Source of the DNA: Heliorestis convoluta
GTDB lineage: Bacteria > Bacillota > Desulfitobacteriia > Heliobacteriales > Heliobacteriaceae
DNA: 64,000 nt
Reading direction: 5' to 3'
Assembly: GCF_009649955.1 (NCBI RefSeq)
Contig: NZ_CP045875.1
Location: 62,001 to 126,000, forward strand
The stretch's first letter is position 1. Every line of letters starts with the position of its first letter. This document shows positions 18,228 to 26,555 of the stretch, piece after piece. Under the pieces are notes generated by a model. The model worked only from the letters and a program-made list of their open reading frames with translations. It was not told the DNA's origin and searched no databases. Position numbers and translations under genes: made by a program.

Positions 18228-18342
18228 GGGCCAGGTCATCACGCTTTCCTCCGCTCTGGACTGGTCCCACGCTGTTACCGCCAGCAAGCTGGCGACAGCT
18301 GAGGTCCCAAGTCCCGCTGCGGAAAGCGTGATGCCCAGTCCC
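18228..18342 (-). repeat. Folded module 1 of copy A
   Basis: A 115-nt palindrome: outer stem ending CATCACGCTTTCC, inner GGACT/AGTCC stem, and apical CGCCAGC-AA-GCTGGCG. The core is identical to copies B and C, but the outermost stem is eroded here (CCAGGTC instead of CCTGGGC). The conserved core reads on the minus strand. Confidence 0.85.
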
Positions 18343-18467
18343 AGAAGGTTTTTGCTGATTGTTACTTCCGTTGGAATAGCTTGGCGAAACTTTCTTCTAT
18401 CCGCAACTACCTATTGTATTTGCAATGCAATAGGCCAAAACTCAGTCACAATCAGCAAGATGTATCT

Positions 18468-18583
18468 GGGTCAGGCGTTATGACTTCCTGGAGAGAGGAC
18501 TTCAGACCTCAGCCATCGGCAGCTTGCTGCCGCTCATGGCGTGGGATGAGTCCGTTCGGAAGGAATTCATAACGCCTGACCCC
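18468..18583 (+). repeat. Folded module 2 of copy A
   Basis: A 116-nt palindrome: outer stem GGGTCAGGCGTTATGA with its exact complement, inner GGACT/AGTCC, GCCAT/ATGGC and apical CGGCAGC-TT-GCTGCCG. Its core aligns with the reverse complement of module 1. Confidence 0.85.
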
Positions 18584-18699
18584 ACCACAGGGTAGCTATT
18601 TTCGTGTTATAGTAAAGGAAGGTTATAAATTTTGACTGTCGAAATAGTCAAGTGTAAGAAGTAATAATCATAATGTTCATTCAGAAAGGTCGTGTCCTC

Positions 18700-20142
18700 A
18701 TGCCTCGTCGCTTTGAGACAACGGTACAATGGTTGCGCCATCAAGTATTAGTAGAAGTAGCTCGCATGGCTATGAACGGAAAGATAGAGCAAGATAAAGA
18801 AATGATTCCCTACGTAGTTGTACCTGGGAAGAAGTCACGATTCCGTTGTTGTGTCTATAAAGAACGAGCTGTTGTTAAGCAAAGGGTAGAACTCGCTTGT
18901 GGTTCTGGTAGTGATGGTTCAAGAAACTGTAAAAGTGGTGAGATTATTCAAGTCTTAGAGACAGGTTGTGATGAATGTCCTGTCGATCGCTTTACGATTA
19001 CAGAAGCTTGCCGTGGTTGCATATCTCATCCTTGTATGGAGTCCTGCCCCGTTGATGCAATCGTCCAAATTAATCGACGTGCCTATATTAACCAGAACAA
19101 ATGCATCGAATGCGGCCGTTGTCATAGTGCCTGTCCCTATGATGCCATTGCCGATACACAACGCCCATGTATCAAAGCATGTCCCGTAAAAGCCATTGAT
19201 TTTGGGGAAGACAAGGTTGCTCGAATCAATCAAGATAAATGCATTTACTGTGGTCTCTGTGCTCTGCGCTGTCCCTTTGGAGCAATTGCCGATGTATCCT
19301 GTATCATTCAAGTGGTAGAGTTGTTAAAGAAAAAAGATCAAGTGCCGATTCATGTTGTTATGGCACCATCTATCGTGGCGCAGTTTGAAGATATATCACT
19401 AGAGCAAATTCATGGTGCTTTGAAAGCACTCGGCTTTTCAGCCGTTCACGAAGCTGCTTTGGGTGCCGATATGATTTTAGCTGAAGAAGCAGAAGAAGTG
19501 CTGGAAAAAGTTCGAGAAGGTTCTTTCTTAACTTCCTCTTGTTGCCCTGCTTTTGTAGAAATCATTCGAAAGCACTTTCCTGAGTTGCAACATAACATCT
19601 CTACATCCGTTTCACCCATGATAGCCGTCGGTCGATATGTCAAAAAGCAGCATCCTGAGGCGATTACCATTTTTATTGGACCTTGCATAGCCAAGAAAGT
19701 GGAAGCTCGTCAAGGGGATCGCAACGACGCCATCGATTATGCCCTTACTTTTGAAGAGATGCTAGCTCTATTTGTCGCCGCTGGTATTGAACCTGCAGAA
19801 TGTGAGCCTATTCCCTTAGAACAATCTTCTGTCTTTGGCCGCGCTTTTGCCCGCTGTGGTGGCGTCGGTGAAGCGGTAGCACAGGCGGTAAAAGAATATA
19901 ATTTGCCTCTTCAAGTCAATCCAGTAAAATGTGATGGGGCCGCTGAATGTATCAAAGCATTGCGCATGGCGAAAGCAGGGAGACCACCTGGCAATTTTAT
20001 TGAAGGCATGGCCTGTGTAAACGGTTGTGTCGGTGGTCCTGCTTCCTTTAACCATAAGGCAAAGGCGAAGAGAATGGTAGATGAACATAGCAAGAAAGCT
20101 ATCTTGAAGACGATATCGGAAGCTACTTCTTTGCTAAAGTAA
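18700..20142 (+). CDS. Monomeric [FeFe]-hydrogenase, group B-like
   Basis: A 480-residue iron-only hydrogenase that reduces protons or oxidises H2 with ferredoxin. Cys-rich N-terminal clusters include CRGCISHPCMESCP, CIECGRCHSACP and CIYCGLCALRCP ([4Fe-4S] motifs). The H-cluster domain shows TSSCCPAF, IGPCIAKK and GMACVNGCVGGPA, variants typical of group B enzymes rather than the classic TSCCPGW/MPCxxK set. ATG 18700 is chosen (AAAGG upstream); ATG 18673 is possible. No HydE, HydF or HydG maturases are in the window. It converges on lutC, with 27 bp between them, and lies next to copy A of the repeat. Confidence 0.88.
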   Translation: MPRRFETTVQWLRHQVLVEVARMAMNGKIEQDKEMIPYVVVPGKKSRFRCCVYKERAVVKQRVELACGSGSDGSRNCKSGEIIQVLETGCDECPVDRFTITEACRGCISHPCMESCPVDAIVQINRRAYINQNKCIECGRCHSACPYDAIADTQRPCIKACPVKAIDFGEDKVARINQDKCIYCGLCALRCPFGAIADVSCIIQVVELLKKKDQVPIHVVMAPSIVAQFEDISLEQIHGALKALGFSAVHEAALGADMILAEEAEEVLEKVREGSFLTSSCCPAFVEIIRKHFPELQHNISTSVSPMIAVGRYVKKQHPEAITIFIGPCIAKKVEARQGDRNDAIDYALTFEEMLALFVAAGIEPAECEPIPLEQSSVFGRAFARCGGVGEAVAQAVKEYNLPLQVNPVKCDGAAECIKALRMAKAGRPPGNFIEGMACVNGCVGGPASFNHKAKAKRMVDEHSKKAILKTISEATSLLK

Positions 20143-20169
20143 GAAATAGAAGAATTATCAGGCACTGGT

Positions 20170-20808
20170 CTATGTTGATTCAATGTAAATAATATACATT
20201 TTCCCAGGGCCATGGACGCCAATGGTAAGATCCATTTCAATATCGGAAGTGCGACTCGGGCCCGTAATTAGGTTCAGCGCCCGGTAGTCTTTGTAAGCAA
20301 GTCGTTGAAAAGCTTCTCCTAATGTTGCTACGAGCTCTTTTTGAGAAAAAATGGCCAAATGACTAGGAGGGAGAAGGCTGTTAGAGCGGTTCTGTTCAGA
20401 GCCTGCCATAAGAGCGACTGTTCCTGTTTCAGCAATGGCTCCATGAGCCCAGGTAATACCGAGAAGAGATTTTTCAACTTTTTTAATTTGGCCTTCCTTG
20501 TAGAAATCAGGGAAGGCCTTTATCAATTCTATTAGCTCAGAACCACGCCAGATGGCTACGTCTTTTTCTTCTATTTGGAGTTCTGCCATGATGGAACGGA
20601 CTTGTTGCACCACTTCTTGCCAGTCTCGGGCTCGTATGAAAATTCCGCTCAAGGCTTCAAAGTTCTTAGCAAAATGTTCAAGAAGGGTTTCTTGATTCAT
20701 ACTTTGTTCAGCAAGAGGTGGTAACTTCAAAGTAGGCTTTTCTGTACTTTGGGGCATGGGCCTACCGAGGGCTGAAGCGATATTTTCGTAAAAATCTGTT
20801 TCAGACAA
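20170..20808 (-). CDS. lutC: LutC/YkgG family protein (LUD domain), lactate oxidation
   Basis: A 212-residue LUD-domain protein, subunit C of the LutABC lactate-oxidising complex. TWAHGAIAETGTVAL and GPSRTSDIEMDLTIGVHGP are the conserved core motifs. The start is TTG 20808, 8 nt after GGAG. In other bacteria lutC follows lutB almost directly; here about 650 bp containing repeat copy B separates them. Confidence 0.9.
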   Translation of the reverse strand: MSETDFYENIASALGRPMPQSTEKPTLKLPPLAEQSMNQETLLEHFAKNFEALSGIFIRARDWQEVVQQVRSIMAELQIEEKDVAIWRGSELIELIKAFPDFYKEGQIKKVEKSLLGITWAHGAIAETGTVALMAGSEQNRSNSLLPPSHLAIFSQKELVATLGEAFQRLAYKDYRALNLITGPSRTSDIEMDLTIGVHGPGKMYIIYIEST

Positions 20809-20987
20809 TATAGAATCTCCTTTTTTAGACTTTCCACTTCTATAGAATCATGAATCCAACCATTATGCTATTTTCGTGTTTCCCCCTATGCCCGATCTGG
20901 CACAACCATTTGATGAAAATAGTTGCCAAGCAAAAACGTCCCTGTGACACAGGCTTATCATACTTACGATAGAGTAACCTCGTAGAG

Positions 20988-21102
20988 GGGCCTGGGCATC
21001 ACGCTTTCCTCCGCTCTGGACTGGTCCCACGCTGTTACCGCCAGCAAGCTGGCGACAGCTGAGGTCCCAAGTCCCGCTGCGGAAAGCGTGATGCCCAGGC
21101 CC
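20988..21102 (-). repeat. Folded module 1 of copy B
   Basis: A 22-bp perfect outer stem (GGGCCTGGGCATCACGC..) encloses GGACT/AGTCC, CTGT/ACAG and CGCCAGC/GCTGGCG. The conserved core reads on the minus strand, i.e. in the lut mRNA. Confidence 0.88.
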
Positions 21103-21234
21103 AGAGGGCTTTTTACTGATTGTTACTTTCCGTTGACATTGCTTTGCGCAACTTTCTGCGATGTATACGCAACTGCCTATTGTATTTGTATTTGCAATAG
21201 GCCAAAACTCAGTCACACCCAGCATAATGTATCT

Positions 21235-21350
21235 GGGTCAGGCGTTATGACTTCCTGGAGAGAGGACTTCAGACCTCAGCCATCGGCAGCTTGCTGCCGC
21301 TCATGGCGTGGGATGAGTCCGTTCGGAAGGAATTCATAACGCCTGACCCC
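21235..21350 (+). repeat. Folded module 2 of copy B
   Basis: Identical to module 2 of copy A over its whole length, with the perfect 16-bp outer stem. It reads in core orientation on the plus strand, so it is antisense-oriented in the lut mRNA. Confidence 0.88.
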
Positions 21351-21374
21351 ACCACAAATTATCTATTTTAGTCC

Positions 21375-21410
21375 TAACCAGTCATGCCCGGTACATAGAA
21401 GAATAGTTGC
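21375..21410 (+). repeat. Truncated REP-like head after copy B
   Basis: TAACCAGTCATGCCCGG followed by a diverged end with GAATAGTTG. It matches the head of copy A but lacks the second palindrome arm, and no folded module follows. Confidence 0.6.
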
Positions 21411-21459
21411 TCTAGCTCTTATAAGTGATGGGGAGAAAGGGCTCTGTTCCTCTGTGCTT

Positions 21460-22911
21460 TTATTGGTCACCCTTTGTCAGGCTTGCTTCATTACGATCGA
21501 CTTCTAGCTTCCCTTCTTGCCACCGTTGGCGAAAACTTTTCTCAGCAATGGGAGGAAAGTATCGTGAATTGGTCCAGTATGAGAGAGGGGGCGGGCCGCC
21601 TTCGAGGTGACCATCTTTTAGATAGGCTTTTTGTCCATAATAGGCACCTTTTATGGCCAGTCGATACAAGGATGGCCGGCTCCAAGTGCTTGCCCAGAGT
21701 TTGAAAGCACTTTTTTCTAAGCTTGGGGTGACCCCGGCTTCGACACGTTGAGCGCGCAATTGAAGTAGCATTTCATGAAGTGGAATGCGTACAGGGCAAG
21801 TTTCTGTGCAGGCACCGCACAGGGTAGAAAGACCAACAGTCTCGCCCCAATCTGATAAGTTCTCGTGAAGCAAGGGAGTGAGCACGGCGCCAATTGGTCC
21901 GCTATAGACCCAGCCATAGGCGTGACCGCCGATTTGACGATAGACGGGACAAGTATTCAGGCAAGAGCCACAACGAATACAACGCAATACTTCCTTATAA
22001 ATGGGATCAGCCAGTAAGCGAGAGCGACCGTTATCAACGATAATAACGTGCATTTCCTGGGCCCCATCTTCTTCGCCAACGCCACGAGGACCGCGAATCA
22101 CAGAGAGGTAAGAAGTAAGTTTTTGTCCTGTCGCTGATCGAGGTAACAATCGGGCCATGACTTCTAATTCTTGAAAGGAAGGTACAACTCGTTCCATACC
22201 CATAAAGACGACATGAACAGGTGGAACCGTCGTTACAAGGCGACCGTTTCCTTCATTGGTGAATAAGCAAACAGCGCCTGCATCAGCCACGGCAAAGTTA
22301 CAACCAGAGACAGCCACGTCGGCTTCCATGAATAGACGCCGTAATTTTCGACGTGCGTACTGTGTTAGAGCAGCTGTATCGGCGACTTGCTTTTCCTGTG
22401 AATCTTTCTCGAATAGCGCAGCCACTTCTTGACGAGTCTTGTGAATAGCGGGAACAATAATGTGAGAAGGTGTTTCGCCAGCCAGTTGAATGATATATTC
22501 ACCCAGGTCTGTTTCTACAACTTTGACACAGAGGTCTTCTAAGAGCTGGTTCACATGCAGTTCTTCAGAGACCATAGACTTTGACTTTACAACCAATTTG
22601 GCTTGATGTTTGCTTACAATGTTTTGAAAAATATCAAGGGCTTCTTGTCCAGTAACGGCCCAGTGCACCTGAGCACCTTGTGCTTGAATATTTTGGCTAA
22701 ATTGATGGAGGTAGACATCGAGGTTATCAATCACATGATGGCGAATCTGGGCTCCAAGCTTACGCCACTCTTCCCAATGTCCCAGATCGTCACTGACCTT
22801 TCTTTTGCGATCGCGCAATGTATTTGTCGCGGAGCCAACGGCTTTGCGTAAAAAGGGATGGTCAAAAGCATCATTGAGACGTTTTTTTAGATCGACCTGA
22901 GCCTGGGCCAT
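21460..22911 (-). CDS. lutB: LutB iron-sulfur protein, lactate oxidation
   Basis: A 483-residue subunit of LutABC with an N-terminal LUD domain and two C-terminal [4Fe-4S] motifs, CIRCGSCLNTCP and LCGACTETCP. VSGCNFAVADAGAVCLFTNEGNGR is the family core. ATG 22911 sits behind GAGGCGG; a GTG at 22920 overlaps that site. It transfers electrons from lactate oxidation toward the membrane. It is separated from lutA by copy C and from lutC by copy B. Confidence 0.93.
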   Translation of the reverse strand: MAQAQVDLKKRLNDAFDHPFLRKAVGSATNTLRDRKRKVSDDLGHWEEWRKLGAQIRHHVIDNLDVYLHQFSQNIQAQGAQVHWAVTGQEALDIFQNIVSKHQAKLVVKSKSMVSEELHVNQLLEDLCVKVVETDLGEYIIQLAGETPSHIIVPAIHKTRQEVAALFEKDSQEKQVADTAALTQYARRKLRRLFMEADVAVSGCNFAVADAGAVCLFTNEGNGRLVTTVPPVHVVFMGMERVVPSFQELEVMARLLPRSATGQKLTSYLSVIRGPRGVGEEDGAQEMHVIIVDNGRSRLLADPIYKEVLRCIRCGSCLNTCPVYRQIGGHAYGWVYSGPIGAVLTPLLHENLSDWGETVGLSTLCGACTETCPVRIPLHEMLLQLRAQRVEAGVTPSLEKSAFKLWASTWSRPSLYRLAIKGAYYGQKAYLKDGHLEGGPPPLSYWTNSRYFPPIAEKSFRQRWQEGKLEVDRNEASLTKGDQ

Positions 22912-22980
22912 TGAAAACACCGCCTCTATGAAGAAAATTGTTATTCTCTATCGTTGGATTTACTTTCCTGCAAACGCCTC

Positions 22981-23293
22981 ATGCACGGTCGGGCACAACC
23001 CTTTGATGAAAATAGCTGCCAAAGGAAAAGTCTTCGTGCCATTTCTGCCATTTTACTGATTACGTTAGGGTTACTGCTAGCAGGGGCCTGGGCATCACGC
23101 TTTCCTCCGCTCTGGACTGGTCCCACGCTGTTACCGCCAGCAAGCTGGCGACAGCTGAGGTCCCAAGTCCCGCTGCGGAAAGCGTGATGCCCAGGCCCAG
23201 AGGGCTTTTTACTGATTGTTACTTCCGCTGGAATAGCTTTGCGTAACTTCCTGCTATGTTTACGCACTACCCCACCACAAGGTATCTATTTTC
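22981..23293 (+). repeat. Composite structured repeat, copy C (lacks module 2), between lutA and lutB
   Basis: Head ATGCACGGTCGGGCACAACC..TGATGAAAATAGC, module 1, shortened spacer, tail CCCCACCACAAGGTATCTATTTTC. The junction ACGCACTAC-CCCACC shows that the second half of the spacer and all of module 2 are absent. The retained module 1 is the one in core orientation on the lut mRNA. Confidence 0.87.
23084..23198 (-). repeat. Folded module 1 of copy C
   Basis: Same as in copy B, with the perfect 22-bp outer stem; the core reads on the minus strand. Confidence 0.88.
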
Positions 23294-23298
23294 CCGTT

Positions 23299-24048
23299 CT
23301 AAGGCAGGGTAGCCTTTTTTACCGCTTTTTGAGCCTCGTCAATTACCTGGGCAATGTGCATGACTTGTACTGTAGAACCGAGCTTTTCAAGACGACCTTT
23401 GATATTCATTAAGCAACCCATATCGGCACCCACAAGAACGTTGGCACCGCTTCGATGGACATTTTCTGCTTTTTCTGTTACCAGTGCTTCAGAGACTTCA
23501 GCCATTTTGACAGAAAAGGTACCACCAAAGCCGCAACAATCATAGGCACGAGGAAGATCAACCAGTTCCAGATCGGCAATGCTTTGCAACAACTGCAAAG
23601 GTTCATCTTTTATATTGAGAAACCGTGTGAGGTGACAAGAAGGGTGGTAGGCTACTTTATGAGGAAAAGAACCATCAATGGTCTCTGTTTTCATCACTTT
23701 GACTAGAAACTCCGAAAACTCATAGGTCTTATCACGAAGTTCTTCTACCACGGAAAACTCATCTTTATCGCCTTTAAATAAGCGTAGATAATTTCCTCGA
23801 ATCATTTCTGCACAAGAACCGGAAGGACTGACCACATATTCAGCGTCTTGAAAAGCGCGCAAGCATGTGCGTGCCACTTCTCGTGCCGCATCGTGATAGC
23901 CCGCATTAAAAGCCGGTTGACCACAGCAGACTTGATCGGGTACAAAAACGACAGTAGCACCAAGACGGCGCAAGACGCGGACTGTCGCTTCGCCGACTTG
24001 AGGGTAAAAGTTATCACAAAGACAAGTAATCATCAGGGAAACCTGCAA
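23299..24048 (-). CDS. lutA: LutA, (Fe-S)-binding CCG-domain subunit of lactate oxidation
   Basis: A 249-residue protein with two CCG domains, seen as VCCGQPAFN and YDCCGFGGTFSVK, that bind a cluster or heterodisulfide-type site. The family N-terminus VSLMITCLCDNFYPQVG identifies TTG 24048 as the start, 8 nt after GGAGG; the longer GTG frame from 24063 would include the ribosome site. It is the first gene of the lut operon, divergent from a two-component system. No LutR-type regulator is visible. Confidence 0.93.
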   Translation of the reverse strand: MQVSLMITCLCDNFYPQVGEATVRVLRRLGATVVFVPDQVCCGQPAFNAGYHDAAREVARTCLRAFQDAEYVVSPSGSCAEMIRGNYLRLFKGDKDEFSVVEELRDKTYEFSEFLVKVMKTETIDGSFPHKVAYHPSCHLTRFLNIKDEPLQLLQSIADLELVDLPRAYDCCGFGGTFSVKMAEVSEALVTEKAENVHRSGANVLVGADMGCLMNIKGRLEKLGSTVQVMHIAQVIDEAQKAVKKATLP

Positions 24049-24150
24049 TTTTGATCCCTCCACAACAGTAAGAAAAAAGGCAGGAAAGAGGATTCCTATA
24101 TAGAATGGCTTGGTAAAGGAAAAATACTCTGAAAGAGAGGTCTTTCGGAT

Positions 24151-24855
24151 ATGAAAAAAGATAAAGTCCTCATTGTGGAAGACGAAGAAAAAATACGGCG
24201 TATGTTACGCTTGTTCTTGGAACAAGAGAATATGGAAGTTCTTGAAGCTGAAGAAGGTGTGTCAGCACTAGATATCTTGGCACAACAAAACATTGATATT
24301 ATGATTTTAGACATAATGATGCCGGGGTTAGATGGCTGGACCACCTGTCGAAAAGTACGAGAAAAATCGAATATACCTATATTGATACTAACTGCTCGTG
24401 GCGAGGAGTCAGATCGAGTCCTTGGCTTTGAGCTTGGTGCTGATGATTATGTTGTCAAGCCTTTTAGCCCTCGAGAAATTATATTACGTGTAAAAGCTTT
24501 GCTGAGAAGGCGTCTGGGAAAGGAGATTGGAAACAAATCGGGAGAAGAAGAAATTTACTTTCCTGCTCTGCAGATTATTCCTCAAGAACATAAAGTTATC
24601 GTGGAAGAACAAGCTGTGCTTTTATCACCTTTAGAATACAATCTTCTTCTTTATATGGCCCGTCATCCTCAACGAGTTTTTACACGAGAGGTTCTTTTAG
24701 ATCAGGTTTGGGGTTATGATTTTATGGGAGACAGTCGCACTGTTGATACCCATGTAAGACGATTGCGTGAGAAAATTTCTCGCCATTCCGAAAAAGTGGC
24801 TGCCTACATTGTTACCGTCCGAGGTGCTGGTTATAAATTTGAGGTTGTGCCATGA
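24151..24855 (+). CDS. OmpR-family response regulator
   Basis: A 234-residue regulator. Residues 1-120 form the receiver (VLIVEDEEKIR, phosphoacceptor in ILDIMMPGLDG, Thr in LTARGE, Lys in VVKPFSP). Residues 130-234 form the winged helix, ending TVRGAGYKFE. It overlaps its histidine kinase by 4 bp (ATGA). It diverges from lutA across about 100 bp, so regulation of lactate oxidation is possible but unproven. Confidence 0.92.
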   Translation: MKKDKVLIVEDEEKIRRMLRLFLEQENMEVLEAEEGVSALDILAQQNIDIMILDIMMPGLDGWTTCRKVREKSNIPILILTARGEESDRVLGFELGADDYVVKPFSPREIILRVKALLRRRLGKEIGNKSGEEEIYFPALQIIPQEHKVIVEEQAVLLSPLEYNLLLYMARHPQRVFTREVLLDQVWGYDFMGDSRTVDTHVRRLREKISRHSEKVAAYIVTVRGAGYKFEVVP

Positions 24856-26435
24856 AATTTTGGCAGAGCCTTGTATTTAAAATCTGGATTATGATGGTTT
24901 TTTTTTCACTGGCCTTGCTAGGTCTCATGGGAGCTTTTTTTTACGATCTCTTGGGAACCTATACGATGCAACGGGAAACGAGAGAGTTAGCCAGCAGAGC
25001 CGCTCTTGTGGGCGTAGAAAAAGATCTGGAAAAAGCCGCACAACTGTCTCACTCGATTTCGGTAGAGACAGGAGCACTTGTCCTTTTTGGCAGCACAAAA
25101 GGAGATATAGACGAAGTCTTTGCTTATGGCATCTCTCCTTTAAAAGAAGAAATGACCGTAGGAAAGCAAAGACAGTGGGGGCGCTGGCATGAACAAGAGA
25201 CCTTAATGGGTCCAAGAGTGGGGCGAGAACAACGACATCTTGATCATACTTTGTTACAACCTAACGGCGTAAACCAGTTTTTTATCCCCGTGACAGCCGA
25301 GGAGTCACAACAATTAGAACGAGGTCATGTGGTAAGTCGCAAGGGTGAATTGCCTTTCTTAGAGGTTTCTGTACTGGCGGTTTTTGTACCTATTTTAGAA
25401 TCGGATCAAGTATGGCGGGTTGTCTATATTCTGGCACCACTGCAACCGATAACGCAGGATCTAGAGCAATTACAAGCTTGGATTTTAAGTGCGGCACTCT
25501 TTCTATTGCTACTCTCTGGCATTGTCGCCTTTTTGCTTTCTAGAAAGGTTGCTCGCCCTCTAACTTTGCTTCATGGAGCCGCTGAAGAAATGCGCAAAGG
25601 GAAATTCCAACACTCTCTTCCTGTACAAGGGCGTGATGAGATTGGACGTTTGGGTCAAACACTGAATACCCTTTCTAAAGAGCTTTCAGATAGTTTGCAA
25701 CAATTAGAAGAAAAAAACGAACAGCTAGCCCAGGGAATGCAAAGCATGCGCGATTTAGCTGCCAATGTATCTCACGACTTACGAACGCCTATGTTTCTGA
25801 TTCAAGGTTACGCCGAAGCTCTTCGCGACGATATGGCTCGTACAGCGCAAGAACGTCAAGAAATGGCCGAGATCATACTATCTGAAACAGAACGAATGGA
25901 ACGACTTGTTGAGGATCTTATGGAATTGGCGCGCCTTGAATCAGGGTATTTTCGATTTGAGATGGAAAAAATCTTACCTTACGATCTAATCAAAGAAACC
26001 TGTCGCCGCATGGAAGGGATGGCCAAAGAGCGTCATATTTTATTACAACCTTCTATAATAGACAGAATCGATACAATGAAAGAAATAAGAGCTGATGGGG
26101 GTCGATTAGAGCAAGCACTTATGAATCTCATTGACAATGGACTTCGACATACACCACCTGGCGGTCAAGTGACCGTTACATTGACTATGGAAAAAAAGGC
26201 TGTTCTTTTTTCTGTAAACGATACAGGATCGGGTCTATCAGCAGAAGATGTGCCTCGCGTTTGGGAACGTTTTTATCGCGGTGATAAGTCTCGCAATCGT
26301 AAAACAGATGCATCATCAGGATTGGGTTTGGCCATTGTTAAAGCCATTGTAGAAGGACATCGTGGCCAGGTGGGCTTAGAAAATCGACCCGGTCAAGGGG
26401 CTTCCTTTTACTTCCGAATCCCTAAAAATCTTTAA
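24852..26435 (+). CDS. Membrane sensor histidine kinase
   Basis: A 527-residue sensor kinase. It has a membrane helix at 10-32, an extracytoplasmic sensor of about 170 residues (35-205), a second helix at 212-235, HAMP, HisKA with NVSHDLRTPMFLIQGY, and HATPase with NLIDNGLRHTPPGG, NDTGSGL and SSGLGLAI. It is partner of the overlapping regulator. The signal is unknown; a single large extracytoplasmic loop suggests it senses something outside the membrane. A bidirectional terminator follows. Confidence 0.92.
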   Translation: MKFWQSLVFKIWIMMVFFSLALLGLMGAFFYDLLGTYTMQRETRELASRAALVGVEKDLEKAAQLSHSISVETGALVLFGSTKGDIDEVFAYGISPLKEEMTVGKQRQWGRWHEQETLMGPRVGREQRHLDHTLLQPNGVNQFFIPVTAEESQQLERGHVVSRKGELPFLEVSVLAVFVPILESDQVWRVVYILAPLQPITQDLEQLQAWILSAALFLLLLSGIVAFLLSRKVARPLTLLHGAAEEMRKGKFQHSLPVQGRDEIGRLGQTLNTLSKELSDSLQQLEEKNEQLAQGMQSMRDLAANVSHDLRTPMFLIQGYAEALRDDMARTAQERQEMAEIILSETERMERLVEDLMELARLESGYFRFEMEKILPYDLIKETCRRMEGMAKERHILLQPSIIDRIDTMKEIRADGGRLEQALMNLIDNGLRHTPPGGQVTVTLTMEKKAVLFSVNDTGSGLSAEDVPRVWERFYRGDKSRNRKTDASSGLGLAIVKAIVEGHRGQVGLENRPGQGASFYFRIPKNL

Positions 26436-26480
26436 ATCTAAAAAACAAGAAAAAGCTGTCTGGGCTATAGAAAATTGGTC

Positions 26481-26526
26481 AAAAAAAGACCGAAAGGATT
26501 GACTATCATCCTTTCGGTCTTTTTTG
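26481..26526. terminator. Bidirectional intrinsic terminator
   Basis: AAAAAAGACCGAAAGGAT and its exact complement, with an 8-nt loop, flanked by A and T runs. It serves the kinase gene and the convergent secreted-protein gene. Confidence 0.88.
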
Positions 26527-26555
26527 ATATTCCATAATAGAGAGAGATAGAGAAC

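Larger units (their letters stand above)
18151..18608 (+). repeat. Composite structured repeat, copy A (full)
   Basis: Order: REP-like head (TAACCAGTCATGCCCGG..GGGCACAACC, then TGATGAAAATA), folded module 1, a spacer of about 125 bp containing CCTATTG..CAATAGG, folded module 2, then the tail CCCCACCACA..TAGCTATTTTCGTGTT. GAAAATA at the head and TATTTTC at the tail form short terminal inverted repeats. It lies between the tupA leader and the hydrogenase gene. No open frame in it has a ribosome site or recognisable product. Confidence 0.85.
20889..21370 (+). repeat. Composite structured repeat, copy B (full), between lutB and lutC
   Basis: Same order as copy A: head TGCCCGATCTGGCACAACCA..TGATGAAAATAG, module 1, spacer, module 2, tail CCCCACCACAAATTATCTATTTT. 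CTATTTTCGTGTT, the usual tail sequence, also stands immediately left of the head, so copies may have inserted next to one another. Module sequences match copy A nearly base for base, while the spacer differs at many positions and by small indels. Confidence 0.88.

Noticed and set aside
18541-18575. Hammerhead-like string GGGATGAGTCCGTTCGGAAGG in module 2 (given here only to position)
   Set aside because: The catalytic core needs CTGATGA and a GAA segment next to a cleavage site at fixed spacing; here the first base triplet is wrong and the long outer stem explains the same bases as structure.
20863-23267. Open frames of 75-120 codons through the repeats, sharing the peptide VTISKKPSGPGHHAFRS in copies B and C
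   Set aside because: They arise from the palindromic repeat read on the minus strand; they have no ribosome site, run across the stems and stop at different points.
18160-23300. CRISPR array
   Set aside because: Only three copies 2-3 kb apart with no short regular spacers, leader or cas genes.
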